From Craterostigma plantagineum (taxonomy: Eukaryota > Streptophyta > Magnoliopsida > Lamiales > Linderniaceae): a stretch of DNA of 64,000 bases. The notes beneath the pieces are model-generated. The model did not search any database and was not told the origin of the DNA. It saw only the letters and a list, made by a program, of their open reading frames with translations. The DNA lies in assembly GCA_027422505.1 (NCBI GenBank), contig JAPQWV010000002.1, positions 29,738,501-29,802,500 of the forward strand, read 5' to 3'. This document shows positions 23,341 through 35,626 of the stretch, piece after piece (within the stretch, counting starts at the first letter, position 1; each line of letters opens with the position of its first letter). A program made the translations under genes and the position numbers.

Positions 23341-25999
23341 ATGGAGTCCAAAAACTTCCATCGCTGCTTAGTCTTCGTAGTAAGCGCAGTTCTGATCTCA
23401 ATGTTCACCGTCTTCAACTTCCCCACCTCCCTCCTCTCCGACGGCGAGCACCGCCTACCCCACAACAACCGCTTCCTCCGCCGCCCAAAACCCACCGTCG
23501 CCGCCGCCGACCACACCAACGCCACCCCTCACCACCCCCTCGACCCACTGACGATCAAGGAGATGCTCAGCGTCCAAAAAGTCCTGAAAAAGTACTTCGA
23601 CGGCAAAGCCTACTCCGTCCACTCGCTGGTCCTCGAGGAGCCCGAAAAGCCGGTGGTTCTTGCCTGGAAGAAGGGAGACGAGCTTCCGCCTAGGAAGGCA
23701 TCCGTGATCGCACGCGCCGCCGGGAAGAACTACCTCCTGACGGTGGACGTAGAGAGCGGCGATCTGACGGAGCACGACGTCAGCGGGCTTTCGGGCTTTC
23801 CCCTCGTCACCCTTGAGGATATGAAGAACGTCATATGGGCCCCATTTAAGAGCGCCGAGTTCAATCGGTCAATTATCGCCCGCGGCGTCGACCCAAACGA
23901 CGTCGCTTGCCTGCCCTTCTCTCCTGGCTGGTTCGGTAAGCCTTCATTCATATCTTGATTTTTTTGTTTTCAATAATTAGGAAAAGAATATAATAATCAA
24001 AGCAAGTGCATTTATGGACCACAACAGCCTGTTAATTGGGTGGGTCCGACCATTCAGACAAATTTATCAACTATTAACTCATTGTACGATGTTCATCAGG
24101 TAAGGAAGAAGAGAGCCGTAGAATAGTAAAGCTCGAATGCTTCACAACAAAAGACACGGCGAACTTCTACATGCGACCCATCGAAGGCATCGTAATAATC
24201 ACAGACTTAGACACCCTCGAAATCGTCGAGCTCATCGACCGCGGGACCCACGTCCCAATCCCGAAAGCCGCGGGCACCGACTATCGCCTGACCGCCGAGA
24301 ACTCTCCGATCATAAAGCTCGCCAACCCAATCTCCATGGAGCAGCCCAACGGGCCCAACTTCGTCATCGAGGGCGACCACTTGGTCAAGTGGGCTAACTG
24401 GGAGTTCCACCTAAAGCCCGACCCGCGGGCCGGAGTGGTCATTTCGCGGGCTCGGGTCCACGATTCTGAGACGGGGGAGATGAGGAACGTTATGTACCAA
24501 GGATTTTCTTCGGAGCTATTCGTGCCTTACATGGATCCCGAGGAGGCTTGGTACTTCAAGACGTACATGGACGCGGGCGAGTACGGGTTCGGGCTTCAGG
24601 CCTTGGCCCTCGACCCGCTGAACGACTGCCCGAGGAACGCAAGGTACATGGACGCGATATTCGCCGCCTCGGACGGTACGCCTTACGTTAGGCCGAACAT
24701 GGTGTGTATTTTCGAGAGGTACGCCGGGGACGCCGCGTGGAGGCACACCGAGAGTCCCCTTGCCGGCGACATGGTGAGCCCAAAAAACCCTATTAATCGA
24801 ATTTTTCGAAGTAAGAATCGAACCAATTTGGACCGTAGTGCTAAAGGCCCGATTTTTTTGTTCCTATTTTTGTGTGAATTAGATTCTCGAGGCTAGGCCG
24901 AAGATATCACTAGTAGCGAGAATGGTGGCTTCGCTCGCAAACTACGATTACGTCATGGATTGGGAATTCCACGCCGACGGGCTGATACACGTCAAGGTTA
25001 GTTCGTAGCCGAAACCATCCAAATTACGACCTCAATCAAGAAATTCATATGTAATAAGTAGGGATTTCTCGATCAGCTCTAACCAAAACCCATAAGCCTT
25101 GTGGGGTTTCAATATAAAACCAATTGACAACAGAGAGAGCACCCGACAAACTTATATACATTACATGCTTCGATTATCCAATGTGGGATTGAGTTTGATA
25201 CCCGACAGTAACTTACGCTACGAACCGCTAATTTTTCTAGGTGTCGCTCACGGGAATCGTGATCGTGAAGGGAACTTCCTACACGAACGCAAACCAGGCG
25301 AACGGAAACAATGAGGACCTCTACGGAACCCTACTGTCCGAAAACATAATCGGAGTCGTCCACGACCACTACGTAAACTTCTACCTCGACATGGACGTGG
25401 ACGGCGTCGAAAACTCCTTCGTCAACGTACACCTCCAAAGGGAATACACCCGCGGGAAATCCCCTCGGAGGAGCTACATGAAGGTCAACCGAACTGTGGC
25501 CAAGACCGAAAAGGAGGCCCAAATCAAGCTCTCCCTCTACGACCCGAGCGAGTTCCACGTCGTCAACCCGAACAAGAAATCCCGGGTCGGAAACCCGGTC
25601 GGGTACAAGGTCGTGCCCGCGGGCACGGCCGCAAGCCTGCTAGACCCGTCCGACCCGCCCCAGAAGAGGAGTTCGTTCACGAATAATCAGATATGGGTGA
25701 CCCGTTACAACAGGTCGGAGATGTGGTCGGGCGGGCTGTTCGCGTATCAGAGCCACGGAGAGGATACGCTCCAAGTTTGGGCCGACAGGGATCGGCCCAT
25801 CGAGAATAAGGATATAGTGCTTTGGTATACGCTAGGGTTCCACCACGTACCTTGCCAGGAGGATTTCCCGATTATGCCCACGGTTTCGTCGGGCTTCGAC
25901 CTGAAGCCCGTTAATTTCTTCGGTAGGAATCCTGTGCTTAGGGTCGCGCCTTACGTGGAGGAGGAGTTGCCGGTTTGTAAGGCGGCGGCTTCGGCTTGA
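23341..25999 (+). CDS. copper-containing primary amine oxidase (secreted/apoplastic type)
   Basis: Exons 23341-23935, 24100-24773, 24883-24996 and 25241-25999 (all GT-AG) join to 713 residues, normal for plant CuAOs. The enzyme oxidises primary amines such as putrescine to aminoaldehyde, ammonia and H2O2, using copper and topaquinone. The cofactor tyrosine is Y444 in NYDY. The catalytic-base aspartate is D356 in YMDAGEYGFG, 88 residues upstream as in pea CuAO. Copper ligands are the HDH pair (H502, H504) and one histidine of GFHHVPCQEDFP (about 662). An N-terminal hydrophobic segment (CLVFVVSAVLISMFTVF) and the lack of a C-terminal SKL-type signal point to the secretory pathway and apoplast rather than the peroxisome. 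GC-rich codon use contrasts with the AT-rich surroundings. Confidence 0.96.
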
Positions 26000-26588
26000 G
26001 CGGGTTTCGGGCGCACGGGCGGGCTTTGGTTACACGGTGGCGGGCTTTTTGATAATTGGGTTGGTTTATGTAGGACATGGTTTTGAATCTTTGATCATTT
26101 TTGGGCTTTGTAGTAATGGAAGGTGTGGTGTAGTAGTAGCCTTTAATTTGGGCAAACTTGTCATTTTTGCCTTGGGTTTTAGAGGTTTACGATAAAATTG
26201 TTGTTGTAATCATTTGGTTTGGGAAATTGCTATATGATTTCGAATCTTTACCACCAATAATTGAGAAATTGAACTTCGTAGACGAACTATGTAATTGACC
26301 CATATTCATTTTTTTCGGAGGTCATAAATAAGGATTTTTTTATATACATATATGCAACTTATATTGGATACTTTACATTTACAACTTTACGTACTTACAT
26401 GATTTCATCTTATATACATGTTAGTGTGTCTCTACCACTTGAGGAAGAGAACACCTTCTCCATTACCAGCCCACTCGTAATAAACTAACACAATAATACC
26501 ATTTCAAATATGAAAACAAGAAGAGCATTTCTTACATGTTCGATTAACCATTTGGTAATGACATGCATTGCGCGGAGGATATTCTCCT
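26000..26588. other. convergent 3' flank (amine oxidase and MYB)
   Basis: Tail-to-tail spacer between two convergent genes; no feature recognised beyond probable 3' UTRs. Confidence 0.4.
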
Positions 26589-27465
26589 TCATCGTTTTTC
26601 ATCGGCCTCTGCCATATCTAACCAGTTGAAAGCAGAATCGCAGTCATCAAATAAACCAAAGTCGTCAATCCCAAAATCGCTGCAGTTCATCAGCCATGGC
26701 GGGCAGCTGTATTCATCATCTTCTTGAGACAAACCCCATAATGGAAATTCATCATTGAATAGGTAGTCGATCAAAGGATCATTTTGGTACGTAGGTAAGC
26801 TACTCGATTCTCCCGACGATGATAAACTTTTTCGACACTCGCCTGGCGAGAAATAGGAAGACTTTCCTTCACCTTCTTCTGTATCTTGAGTTATTGACGA
26901 TCGCTTTTCTTGATCTGGGAAATTCAAACTATTACAATTTTCACCAGCTTCCAAATGTTTGGTCTCCTTGTTGAGTAATAATGGCTCGTGCGTAATGGGA
27001 TCGATTCCCATTTTGAGAAGCTTCTTCTTTATGTGAGTGTTCCAATGATTCTTTATCTCATTGTCTGTTCTTCCTGGCAATCTTGACGCGATCTTCGACC
27101 ACCTAATTAATATTTCGGACAAGTATTATACATCATTAACTAATAAACCTCGGCAATGAAAGAATACAACTAAAATTATATTGAATTTAATTAATTACGC
27201 GCCTGTTCCCAAGGCGTGCATGAAGATCAATGACGAGTTTCTCCTCATCTTCATTGAGAAGCCCTCTCTTCAAATCCGGCCGGAGATAGTTGGTCCACCG
27301 TAGGCGGCAGCTCTTGCCGCAGCGGCGGAGACCGGCGAGCTTCGGCACCGCCCTCCAACAACATTGACCGTTGGTCATAATAAAATCGATCAGTTTCTTA
27401 TCTTCCTCGCATGTCCAAGGGCCTTTCTTCACGCCAAGCTTGTCACAACAAGGCTTCCTTCCCAT
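26589..27465 (-). CDS. R2R3-MYB transcription factor, MYB20/43/85-like
   Basis: Exons 27465-27203 and 27102-26589 give 258 residues. [18 protein letters not shown] opens R2 (about 14-61). R3 has its tryptophan in [20 protein letters not shown]. The extension [19 protein letters not shown] is the signature of the MYB20/43/42/85/40 clade; several members activate lignin and phenylalanine-pathway genes in secondary walls. The C-terminus is acidic and serine-rich. There is a single intron, at the conserved GN|R site in R3 (phase 2); its donor reads CAG|GCGCGT, so it must splice as a GC-AG intron to keep the frame. No intron is seen in R2. An AC-element target sits at C4H in the same window, but any link is inference. 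Confidence 0.93.
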
Positions 27466-27823
27466 AACAACGAAGTAGTTTTTATTTATATATCGATAAC
27501 ATTAAAAAACTTAATGTTCTACAAAATGCATCTACTTCTTCACCCACCAATTTATACTGGCCATAAAACCAGCAATGGTAAAGCTTGTAACTTTAACTTA
27601 AAATAATAATGTTACTGTGTGTGTTTGTGTGATGTGAGGGCCTACCAATAGGGTTTCATGAAAGCTACGTTGGAACTGCAAGAAGTAGCATACAAGGTGG
27701 AGAGATGGATAGTGAGTGATGCGTAAATGTATAATTTTGACCCATTCTTACACTTGACTTGGAAACCCTCCACACTTTTTTACGCAATTTTTTTTTAACT
27801 ATATGCATAAATTATTGTCTTAT
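27466..27823. promoter_or_regulatory. MYB upstream region
   Basis: Upstream region of the MYB gene, AT-rich, up to the next transposon at 27832. No specific element assigned. Confidence 0.35.
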
Positions 27824-27831
27824 CTTAATGA

Positions 27832-28915
27832 AGAGAAATCTACACATAACTCCCTAATCCCAAACTATTAATCAACTAACTCTCCTCTTTCCATTCATTT
27901 ATCATCAAACTCCCCATTTCAAACTTTTATATCACATAACTCCCTAATGGACGATTTTAGCCTTATAAAAACAATATTACCAAAAAACCTGTCAACACCC
28001 ACGGACCCCTACCCAAAATTTGTAGTACCAATACACGTATTCTTGTAGTACCAATGTATAGATGTTCGTGGTACCATATCATGGTACCATTCCGTGAGAT
28101 AATGTAGTACCATACGTAGGTTATTTGTAGTACCTTTTTCGTACCATTTGCTTAACTATCGCAACCCCTACCCTAAAATTGTACCCACGGACCCCTACCA
28201 AAACTTGTAGTACCAATATACGTATTCTTGTAGTACCAATGTATAGATGTTCGTGGTACCATACCGTGGTACCATTCCGTGAGATAATGTAGTACCATAC
28301 GTAGGTTATTTGTAGTACCTTTTCTGTACCATTTGCTTAACTATCGCAACTCCTACCCTATTGTCGTGACGGTTTACCGTAGATATTGGTACTACGAGTA
28401 ACCTTAACTTGGTACCACACTAGCATATAATACGGTACCACGAATATCTATATATTGGTACTACAAAAATCATCCATGGGCTCACGGGATGGTACGGCGA
28501 ACATCTATATATTAGTACTACAAACATACGTATATTGATACTACAATTTTGGGTAAAGGTGGTCCGTGGGTGTTGACAAGTTTTTTGGTACCACAAACAT
28601 TTGTATATTGGTACTATAAAAATCGTCCATGGGCTCACGGGATGGTACGTCGAACATCTACATATTGGTACTACAAACATGCGTATATTGGTACTACAAG
28701 TTGGGGTGGGGGCGTGGAATTTAATGGGGGGAAAAATCGTCCATAAGGTACTACAAATATACGTATATTGGTACTACAAAAATATAAGGGTAAAATCGTC
28801 CATGGGGAGTTATGTGTAAGATTGTTTTGATTTAGGGAGTTTGTTAATAAATTATATGGAATGGGGAGTTATGTGTAAGAAAATAGGGGGAGGGAGATTT
28901 AACGGAAGTTACCCC
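27832..28915. mobile_element. GTACC-rich element with internal tandem and inverted repeats
   Basis: It is flanked by the exact 8-bp repeat CTTAATGA (27824-27831 and 28916-28923). Both sides contain ACACATAACTCCC in inverted orientation, and the right end is GGAAGTTACCCC. Inside, a ~186-bp block with GTAGTACCAAT...GGTACC repeats is tandemly duplicated (starting at 27998 and 28184). It is then followed in inverted orientation from about 28380 (GGTACTACAA motifs; GTCCGTGGGTGTTGACA at 28561 mirrors TGTCAACACCCACGGAC near 27990). The 8-bp duplication suggests a hAT-type non-autonomous element. No ORF worth naming. Confidence 0.75.
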
Positions 28916-28923
28916 CTTAATGA

Positions 28924-29432
28924 ACTAGCATTTGATTAATTTTTTTCTTTTTTTGTTTTTTTGGTAATTATATAACTCGTACGTTATGCAGTTATGCCGT
29001 CATGCCCAAGTTTACTTGTCAACAAGATATCGAGAGGAAATAATCATCAATTTTGGGCCGGTTTGCTAGTAATGTTGGAGGTTTGAAATTATGGATCAAA
29101 TGCGAAATAAGAAGAAAATTAAACATGTTAACACAAGAAATATAAATAGATTAGAGAAACAACTTCAAATTAGATACATATATGTAGTTTATAACATATG
29201 TACACGATTACACTATTGACGGCCTATCATCGGACTAGATACTAATTAGAAGTTGCACATAGGCGTAAGCAACATAATTTTATAACTTGTTACGCTATGC
29301 ATATGTTTCTTTGCTTAATTTATAATTTTAATCATACGAATAATAATGAGATATATGTTGTTCCCTAAGCTTAGACACATATACAATTATGATGTGGATG
29401 CTTTAACATCGAATTGGAATTTGCAAGTTTTA
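28924..29432. other. spacer between transposons
   Basis: AT-rich, no gene or defined repeat seen. Confidence 0.35.
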
Positions 29433-29434
29433 TA

Positions 29435-29666
29435 CTACCTCCGTCCTGGTAACTTTTGTACATTTTACCAAATTGGGCGTCCCACTATCTTTTATACATT
29501 TCCATATTTAGTAAAAAACTATCACACACAATCAATATAATAACATTAAATATTCTTAAAAGACGTGCCACACACATACACTTTTCTTCCTCTATACTAT
29601 TAAAATAGTATTTCTTAAATACCGAACTCAATCTCAAATGTCCATATATTACCGTGACGGAGGGAG
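29435..29666. mobile_element. Stowaway-type MITE (Tc1/mariner)
   Basis: The 232-bp segment has ends CTACCTCCGTCCTGGTAA and, in complement, CTCCCTCCGTCACGGTAA, close to the Stowaway CTCCCTCCGTCC terminus. TA dinucleotides flank both ends (29433-29434 and 29667-29668). Noncoding. Confidence 0.78.
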
Positions 29667-29668
29667 TA

Positions 29669-31693
29669 ATTCTCAATATACTTTCGTTTTTCACAATATC
29701 TAATTTTGGAAGGAAACATTAGAAAAAAAAGATGCAGACGCTAATCGCTAATCATGTGTATATGGTGACGGGATTTTCACATAATGCCGTCGTCATTAAG
29801 TTCTAAGTTGTGATTAATGAATTTAATTAGGAAATAAGCATACGTTTCTGGGATGTAATCATCGTGATTAATAATGAACATCTGACGGGAGGCATATATA
29901 TCCCTCATCACCAACCCTATAGAGACATTCGATGAATACATCAACTTTTTGGACTTCTTGCAATAGTAAGGTGCAAATTATAAGATTGTCGGCACACTAA
30001 AGGAAATTGTTAAACAAATTCTTTTTTGGGTCAATTCGAAATCAGGCCCCACTAAGGGTTTGATTTCGAATTGAGGCCCTATTTGAGAATTTTTTTAGGT
30101 TAAAGGACCCATTTTATGTGGTGTAAAAAAGTAGTATGAAAGATATATAACTGGTATAGAATGATCATTTTGTGTTACAAACTTCAACATACTGGTATGT
30201 CGAGCAATGAAGTGTCACTGCAGAAAATAAACTGGTATCACATGATCATATACTGGTACGGGATTATGGTTTTGTGGTACATAATTTCAACATACTGGTA
30301 TGTAAGAGGAATGAAGTGGTACTGGCAGAAAATGGGTCCTTAAAACTAAATTTTTTGCCAAGAGGGTCTGAATCCTAAATGATAGTTATAGGGGCATGAA
30401 ATGAAAATGACTCTTTTTTTTTTCGTTTTTTACTGTCCCTTGTCAAATGTCAAGTGGTAATGATATGAGTGCACTAACCCAAGGGCCATGTTATTCTTCG
30501 TTTTATAGTCCACAAATTGTTACAAATTTACCTTTTTAAACTAAGCCATGTTATTCTTCATTTTTCACAAATATTAAGCCCATTAACATTTGGGCTTCAA
30601 CCGAAAAAATCCCCCTTTCGCAAGTCAAAAACGACAAACAGCATAATTAATCAAAGCTTAGTCAGCATTAGTTGTTTAATGAAACTCAACTACTACGATT
30701 AAAACTAATTATACCAGTAATCATACAATAATGTCATTGAGTTAGGTACGTAACCATAATATTTTAGAAAGCTAAACGATAGGAACCAGCACATCGCTTC
30801 ATTGGAAATTGCACATAGTTTGTTTACTCCAATTACGAAGTAGCCGACAGATTTAATTCAACTACGAGTGATCAGTGAAGTGCTGCGATATAACTTAAAT
30901 AATTATTCGAAACACACGTAGTTCATCTACTCCTTTTGAGTCCTTGAATAATCATACTTTTGTGAGACTCTTCTCCAATAATTGGTGCATAACTAGCAAG
31001 TAGCTCTAAGGTAAGAACTCTACTAATTCAAATAATGAGTGGCTCCGATTATGATTAAATAATATATTTTTCCGAAGCCAGCCATGCTAGCTGGACTTAG
31101 CTTATCGTGCACGGTCAAACGAGGCGTAAAAAAAATAAGACCATAGCAAAAGTTCCTCGTGTGTGAAAAGAATTAATTCTAATACAACTTTCAACTTGTA
31201 GATGTATTAATATAATTTCTGTTGAATCTCTGATGTCAAGCACAGAATAAGCAAGAACTGTCAAAACACTAGTTAAACCTACTCTCGAAGTTGACCTTCT
31301 TTGTCCTTATCTCTTTAAGTATTAGATTATTACATGTCAAGTTGGTCAAACTAAGACTACCATACATGGAGTTCCATTAGTGGTTTTTAATATAATAGGT
31401 CTTGTAAGGACACGAAACAAAGGCAAGCCACGTGAATGTGAGATATTAGACGTCTTTTAAGATTGTGTAAGATTAATTTATGTAAGATTAATCATTGTTT
31501 AATTGCTTGCGCTTAAACACCTATACTAATTCTCAGGAAGGTTCTTGAAAGCAAGCTCCCACTCTATATATATAAACCCTTTCAAGTGTCACGATAAAAC
31601 CCTAACAATTATAACCTCACCAATCACTCTTCTTTCTACTCTAACTACTAAAGCACTTCATCAAGAAAACATAGCCAAAGGAAAAAAAAAACA
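29669..31693. other. intergenic region with one repeat and the PMEI promoter
   Basis: It contains the repeat annotated at 30010-30420. The rest is AT-rich. A strong TATA box (CTATATATATATAAACCC) lies at about 31563-31578, some 115-130 bp before the first PMEI ATG. Confidence 0.45.
30010..30420. repeat. repeat family with ACTGGTAT motifs (relative at 54130-54395)
   Basis: ATCAGGCCC...TTAAAGGACCCA on the left, TGTGTTA and AATGAAGTG inside, and GGGTCCTTAAAACTA on the right occur in the same order in the segment at 54130-54395. Here the interior carries ACTGGTAT repeated about six times. I could not define exact ends or a target duplication; it is probably another non-autonomous transposon. Confidence 0.55.
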
Positions 31694-32305
31694 ATGAACA
31701 CCAAGGTTATCATCGTCATCATATTCATCTTCCTCTTATCTCACGAACACATAGTGTCTTCAAACAGTACAAACCCCACAGAAACCACAGATTTCATCAG
31801 AAACGAATGCAAATCAACTCACTACCCATCCCTATGCTTTCAGTGCCTATCGAACTACTCAGACACAATCCAGAAAAGCCCTCAAAGCTTAGTCCAAGCT
31901 GCTCTAACAGTTAGCCTCTCTCGAGCCCAGTCTACTGCTAATTTCCTCACCAAAGTATCACAAATAGGAGGGTTGAAACCATTGGAATACCAAGCCGTGA
32001 AGGACTGTTCAGACAACATGGGACTATCTGTGGTTCAGCTGGGAAGGTCAGTGAAAGAACTCGGCGCAGTGGTCGCCGATAATCAGAGGTTTGACTGGCA
32101 CGTTGGTAATGTGAAGACTTGGGTGAGCACAGCTTTGACCGGCGAGCAGACTTGTCTTTATGGGATTCCTGGCGCTGAGATGAACGTTAAGGTTAAGGTT
32201 TCGATTAGGAGGAGGGTTCTTGACTGCTCTATGGTTACTAGCAATGCTCTTGGGCTTGTAAATCGGTTTGCTGCTACGACTCGTCGCCATAGCTCTTCTC
32301 CTTGA
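31694..32305 (+). CDS. plant invertase/pectin methylesterase inhibitor (PMEI) family protein
   Basis: Single-exon gene of 203 residues. An N-terminal signal peptide (VIIVIIFIFLLS) ends near residue 23, so the mature protein is apoplastic. The PMEI four-helix-bundle cysteines are visible: ECKSTHYPSLC (first disulphide hairpin), then the KDC and TC positions (second pair). NVKTWVSTALTGEQTCL is the family's conserved helix. These small proteins inhibit pectin methylesterases or acid invertases; which target applies cannot be told from sequence. The basic tail TTRRHSSSP is unusual but short. A TATA box is present upstream. Confidence 0.93.
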   Translation: MNTKVIIVIIFIFLLSHEHIVSSNSTNPTETTDFIRNECKSTHYPSLCFQCLSNYSDTIQKSPQSLVQAALTVSLSRAQSTANFLTKVSQIGGLKPLEYQAVKDCSDNMGLSVVQLGRSVKELGAVVADNQRFDWHVGNVKTWVSTALTGEQTCLYGIPGAEMNVKVKVSIRRRVLDCSMVTSNALGLVNRFAATTRRHSSSP

Positions 32306-32762
32306 ATTGAGAGGGCTCGTCTTTGTGTTTGGTTTTTGTTTGTAAGAACTATTGTAATAATTAAGGTTGTCATAAGGTTACTTGTTATAGTTGTTCTTAC
32401 ATATTAGTGTGTGTGTGTGTTCTTGTTTCTGGTGTCAAGTAACATATAATGTAATTAAATAAAAATAGTTTGGTCGTTGCTGTTAATATTTCATCATAGT
32501 ATCGTTATTAACTTTATGTGATTTACACTGCCTAAGTAATTAGTAGAAATCTTCGAATTTTCATGTGTGCTCGCTCTCTTACGAGTGTGTAAAGGAGAGA
32601 GAGACGACCTCAACTAGTTTTCAATAAAATTTGAATCTCATTTCACAAGCTTTGATAGTCATAAATGGACCACTTGAAAGTACATTTATGTCCCCAAGGT
32701 TCTCGTACATTGGTTGGGCCTAACCCGTACATTGTATTGTACCATAAAAAGCCCATTATACT
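32306..32762. other. PMEI 3' flank
   Basis: 3' flank of the first PMEI gene with a short GT run near 32408 and an AGAGAG stretch near 32595; nothing else recognised before the hAT element. Confidence 0.35.
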
Positions 32763-32770
32763 AATAAGAT

Positions 32771-33588
32771 TAGGCTGGGGAAATATGCCGAAATACAGAT
32801 ATACCGTCCTTATCGTATCGAAACGTATCGAAAATATCGAAAATTTTGGTATACCGAAGTTTTGGGTAAGGTATGATACCGTACCGAAAATTTTCGGTAC
32901 GGTAATGGTAAGAAAATTTTAAAAAATAGGTATACCGATTATACCGAAATACCGAAATACAAAAATTTTTAATATTATATATATACACACCTACATATAT
33001 TATATTATTCCAAAAAATCTAAAAGGAATAAAAATATTATAAGGATCTTCATAAATTTATTTAGCTCATAGATTAATAACTATACCCAACTTTCTAAGAT
33101 TATTGAGGTCCACCATGTTTTACTTACATTAAAAAACAAAAGGAAATACAAAATAGCCTTTTCGTGTTAATTAGTGTGTATATAAAGTTGTATTTTGTGA
33201 TTATGTAAAGTTCTTTATCTTACTATGGCGACTGACTAAAATATTTAAATTACATAAGGTTATTTTATGAATAAAAAATCTTTTTATTTTGAAAAATTTG
33301 GTGTTAATAATCTATCTTATTGGGGCCTAAGGAGTTTGAATTGACTAAAAAATCAAAAACAACGAATTAACGAGTTACGAAACACGAATGGTAAAAAACC
33401 CTCCGTGAGAATGGTATAGAAGGTATGATATCGATACCATACCGAAATTTCGGTATGATACCGTATCAAAATTTAAGGTATACCGAAATTTTGGTATGGT
33501 ATTAGTATGATTTTTTTCGATACCGAAATTTCGGTACGGTATACGGTATCACAGTTTTGGTGCGGTATACCGTACCGAACCACCCCTA
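32771..33588. mobile_element. non-autonomous hAT element, copy 2 of the TACCG-rich family
   Basis: The 818-bp element is flanked by a perfect 8-bp duplication AATAAGAT (32763-32770, 33589-33596). It begins TAGGCTGGGG and ends ACCACCCCTA, and is collinear with the copy at 1107-1920, sharing the CTTATCGTATCG and GGTATACCGAAGTTTT blocks and the same AT-rich core. Differences include scattered substitutions and small indels. It lies between the two PMEI genes. Confidence 0.88.
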
Positions 33589-33697
33589 AATAAGATCATG
33601 CATTGCATTTAGATTCCCCCCCCCCCCCCTATTTTAAAGGGGTCAATAAAACAATTCATGGTTTACTTTTTAATCAACTATGTTGTGTTACAAATAT

Positions 33698-34007
33698 CAC
33701 TACTAGAAAACAGACATATTAAACACGAAAATTCGGTGAATAAAACGAAAATTCCATATCTATTTAGTGATTAGCCACGAAATTATCTGTGTCTGATGTA
33801 TAGGTGTTGTCTTGTAGCAAATTTGGACACGGATATACACTGTTTCTAAAATGAATTTAGTCATATTTTCTCTTTTTATTTCCGTGCCTAAATAAAAGCA
33901 ATAATTTATTTTGAAATAAGTGCCAGATTCGTTTCTAATACTCATAATTTAGATACGAAACCTATTCCATATCTATCTTCCGTATCTGATATTATGTTTT
34001 CTTAGTG
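33698..34007. mobile_element. CACTA-type MITE
   Basis: The 310-bp segment begins CACTACTAGAAAAC and ends GTTTTCTTAGTG, inverted CACTA (En/Spm) termini. It is flanked by the 3-bp repeat TAT (33695-33697 and 34008-34010), the length expected for this superfamily. It is noncoding, so it depends on an outside transposase. Confidence 0.78.
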
Positions 34008-34010
34008 TAT

Positions 34011-35626
34011 GACTATATATGGAACAAATTGACCACACTCCTACGTGGTCCTTCTCACAAAAAAATCACTATATATATGCGATGGAACGAACCACCTAAC
34101 TTAAATTTGGGACCGGGACACAAATATATCTTGTGATTAACAGACATTTATATCTAACTCGATTTATTTAATAACCTTATCTAAAATCTCAGACATACCG
34201 ATGGACGAATGATTGACGCGTGGATCGAATATTTTCTTTTATATTTAATGAATCCATAAGGTCTTTCTGTCTAAGAGATATTGCACTCATAGTCGTCGTC
34301 TCAAAATCTGGTGGGATTATTCACTTATATATATGTCTAAGTCTGTCGTTACAAGCCTACATATATTACAATAGTCAAGGAGTTTAATAAAAATCGAACA
34401 CTTGACTACAAATTGAACCTACGTATAGGGACAATCAATCCATAAATTCGGTATAAAATGGAAAAAAAAAACATAAATGAATATAGAAAATCAAACCTAC
34501 CAATGGACAACTTCTTGATCGGGACAACAATGTAGCTTTCGCGTAGACCACCACTACCATAATGAGTGTAGATATTTTTGTTATTTTTTCTTAAAAACAT
34601 TGTAGTTCGCAGAGAAATACTAATTTATTAATGTAAGCAGTGGACAAGAGGGTGGGTAATATATAAATGGGATGCCAAATAATAAATGTTATCTCTCACG
34701 CATACTAGAAAAATATCATTCGAACCACTTTCTAGAAAAATATTGCTCTTACACTTTTTATTATTGCTATATATTGATCTCTGTCATCTATTTATTGCTC
34801 ATGCATTTACTGTTGTTTTTCTTTTTGTTTTGATTCAATGAACAATTTTCAATCAGATGTGGACATGAAACTGTTATACTTCAGTGTGGGGATAACTTGA
34901 CAATGACGTAATTAGAATAGCAGCACTCTTCACTCTAATTCAATAAATGCATTTCCAGTCAAACAATACTATAACAACAAATAATAATTAAAAACTCCGA
35001 GTTTTGTAATTCTCTTTTTAAAATAACACTAATGACATTCCAGATTCACAAGACTACAAATTACTTGAAATTGGATTGGAAATTGACCTCCAAATTGACT
35101 AATCATATTAGTTGATGTCACACGTAATTCCATTTCAAATATTTAAATATTATCTAATCACGAAAAGATCCTTCTACACCATCAGTCGTCACTATACAAT
35201 AAACTCAGAATGAGATTCTCAACTAACTCAATTAATCCTCGACGTATGGACATGCATGATTGTTTGCAATCATATAAGTCATCTTATCTTCATTAACACT
35301 CAGTCTCCCTCCTTTTTCCCCTTTCCGTTTCTTTACGTCTTTTTCTTATAATTACTAAGGAGATATTCTCATCTATAAGTTCAAGAATATTGGATATTAT
35401 TGATCTATCATAGTTATATGTTAACTATTGTTATATGTATGTACATATATATTACTTTACTTCAGACACTACGCTATGACAACGATTGCATACGTGACTT
35501 GTCTAAAATATTAAAAGCATAAACGTTCAAAGATTTTTTGTTTCTTATCATTTTCGAAGAACCCGCCCAAAAAAATTTATAATATCTCCTTCTCCCCTTA
35601 CTCAATCAGAAACACAGAAAGAAAAA
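34011..35626. other. intergenic region upstream of the second PMEI
   Basis: AT-rich with no coding potential found. It ends in a C/T-rich leader (CTCCTTCTCCCCTTAC) just before the second PMEI ATG. Confidence 0.4.

Noticed and set aside
23455..25558. Several minus-strand frames under the amine oxidase
   Set aside because: Antisense shadows caused by GC-rich third positions of the real exons.
2145..27465. Phenylpropanoid gene cluster of C4H plus MYB
   Set aside because: They are 23 kb apart with unrelated genes between (OFP, LBD, TIC110, amine oxidase); co-location alone is not evidence of a cluster.
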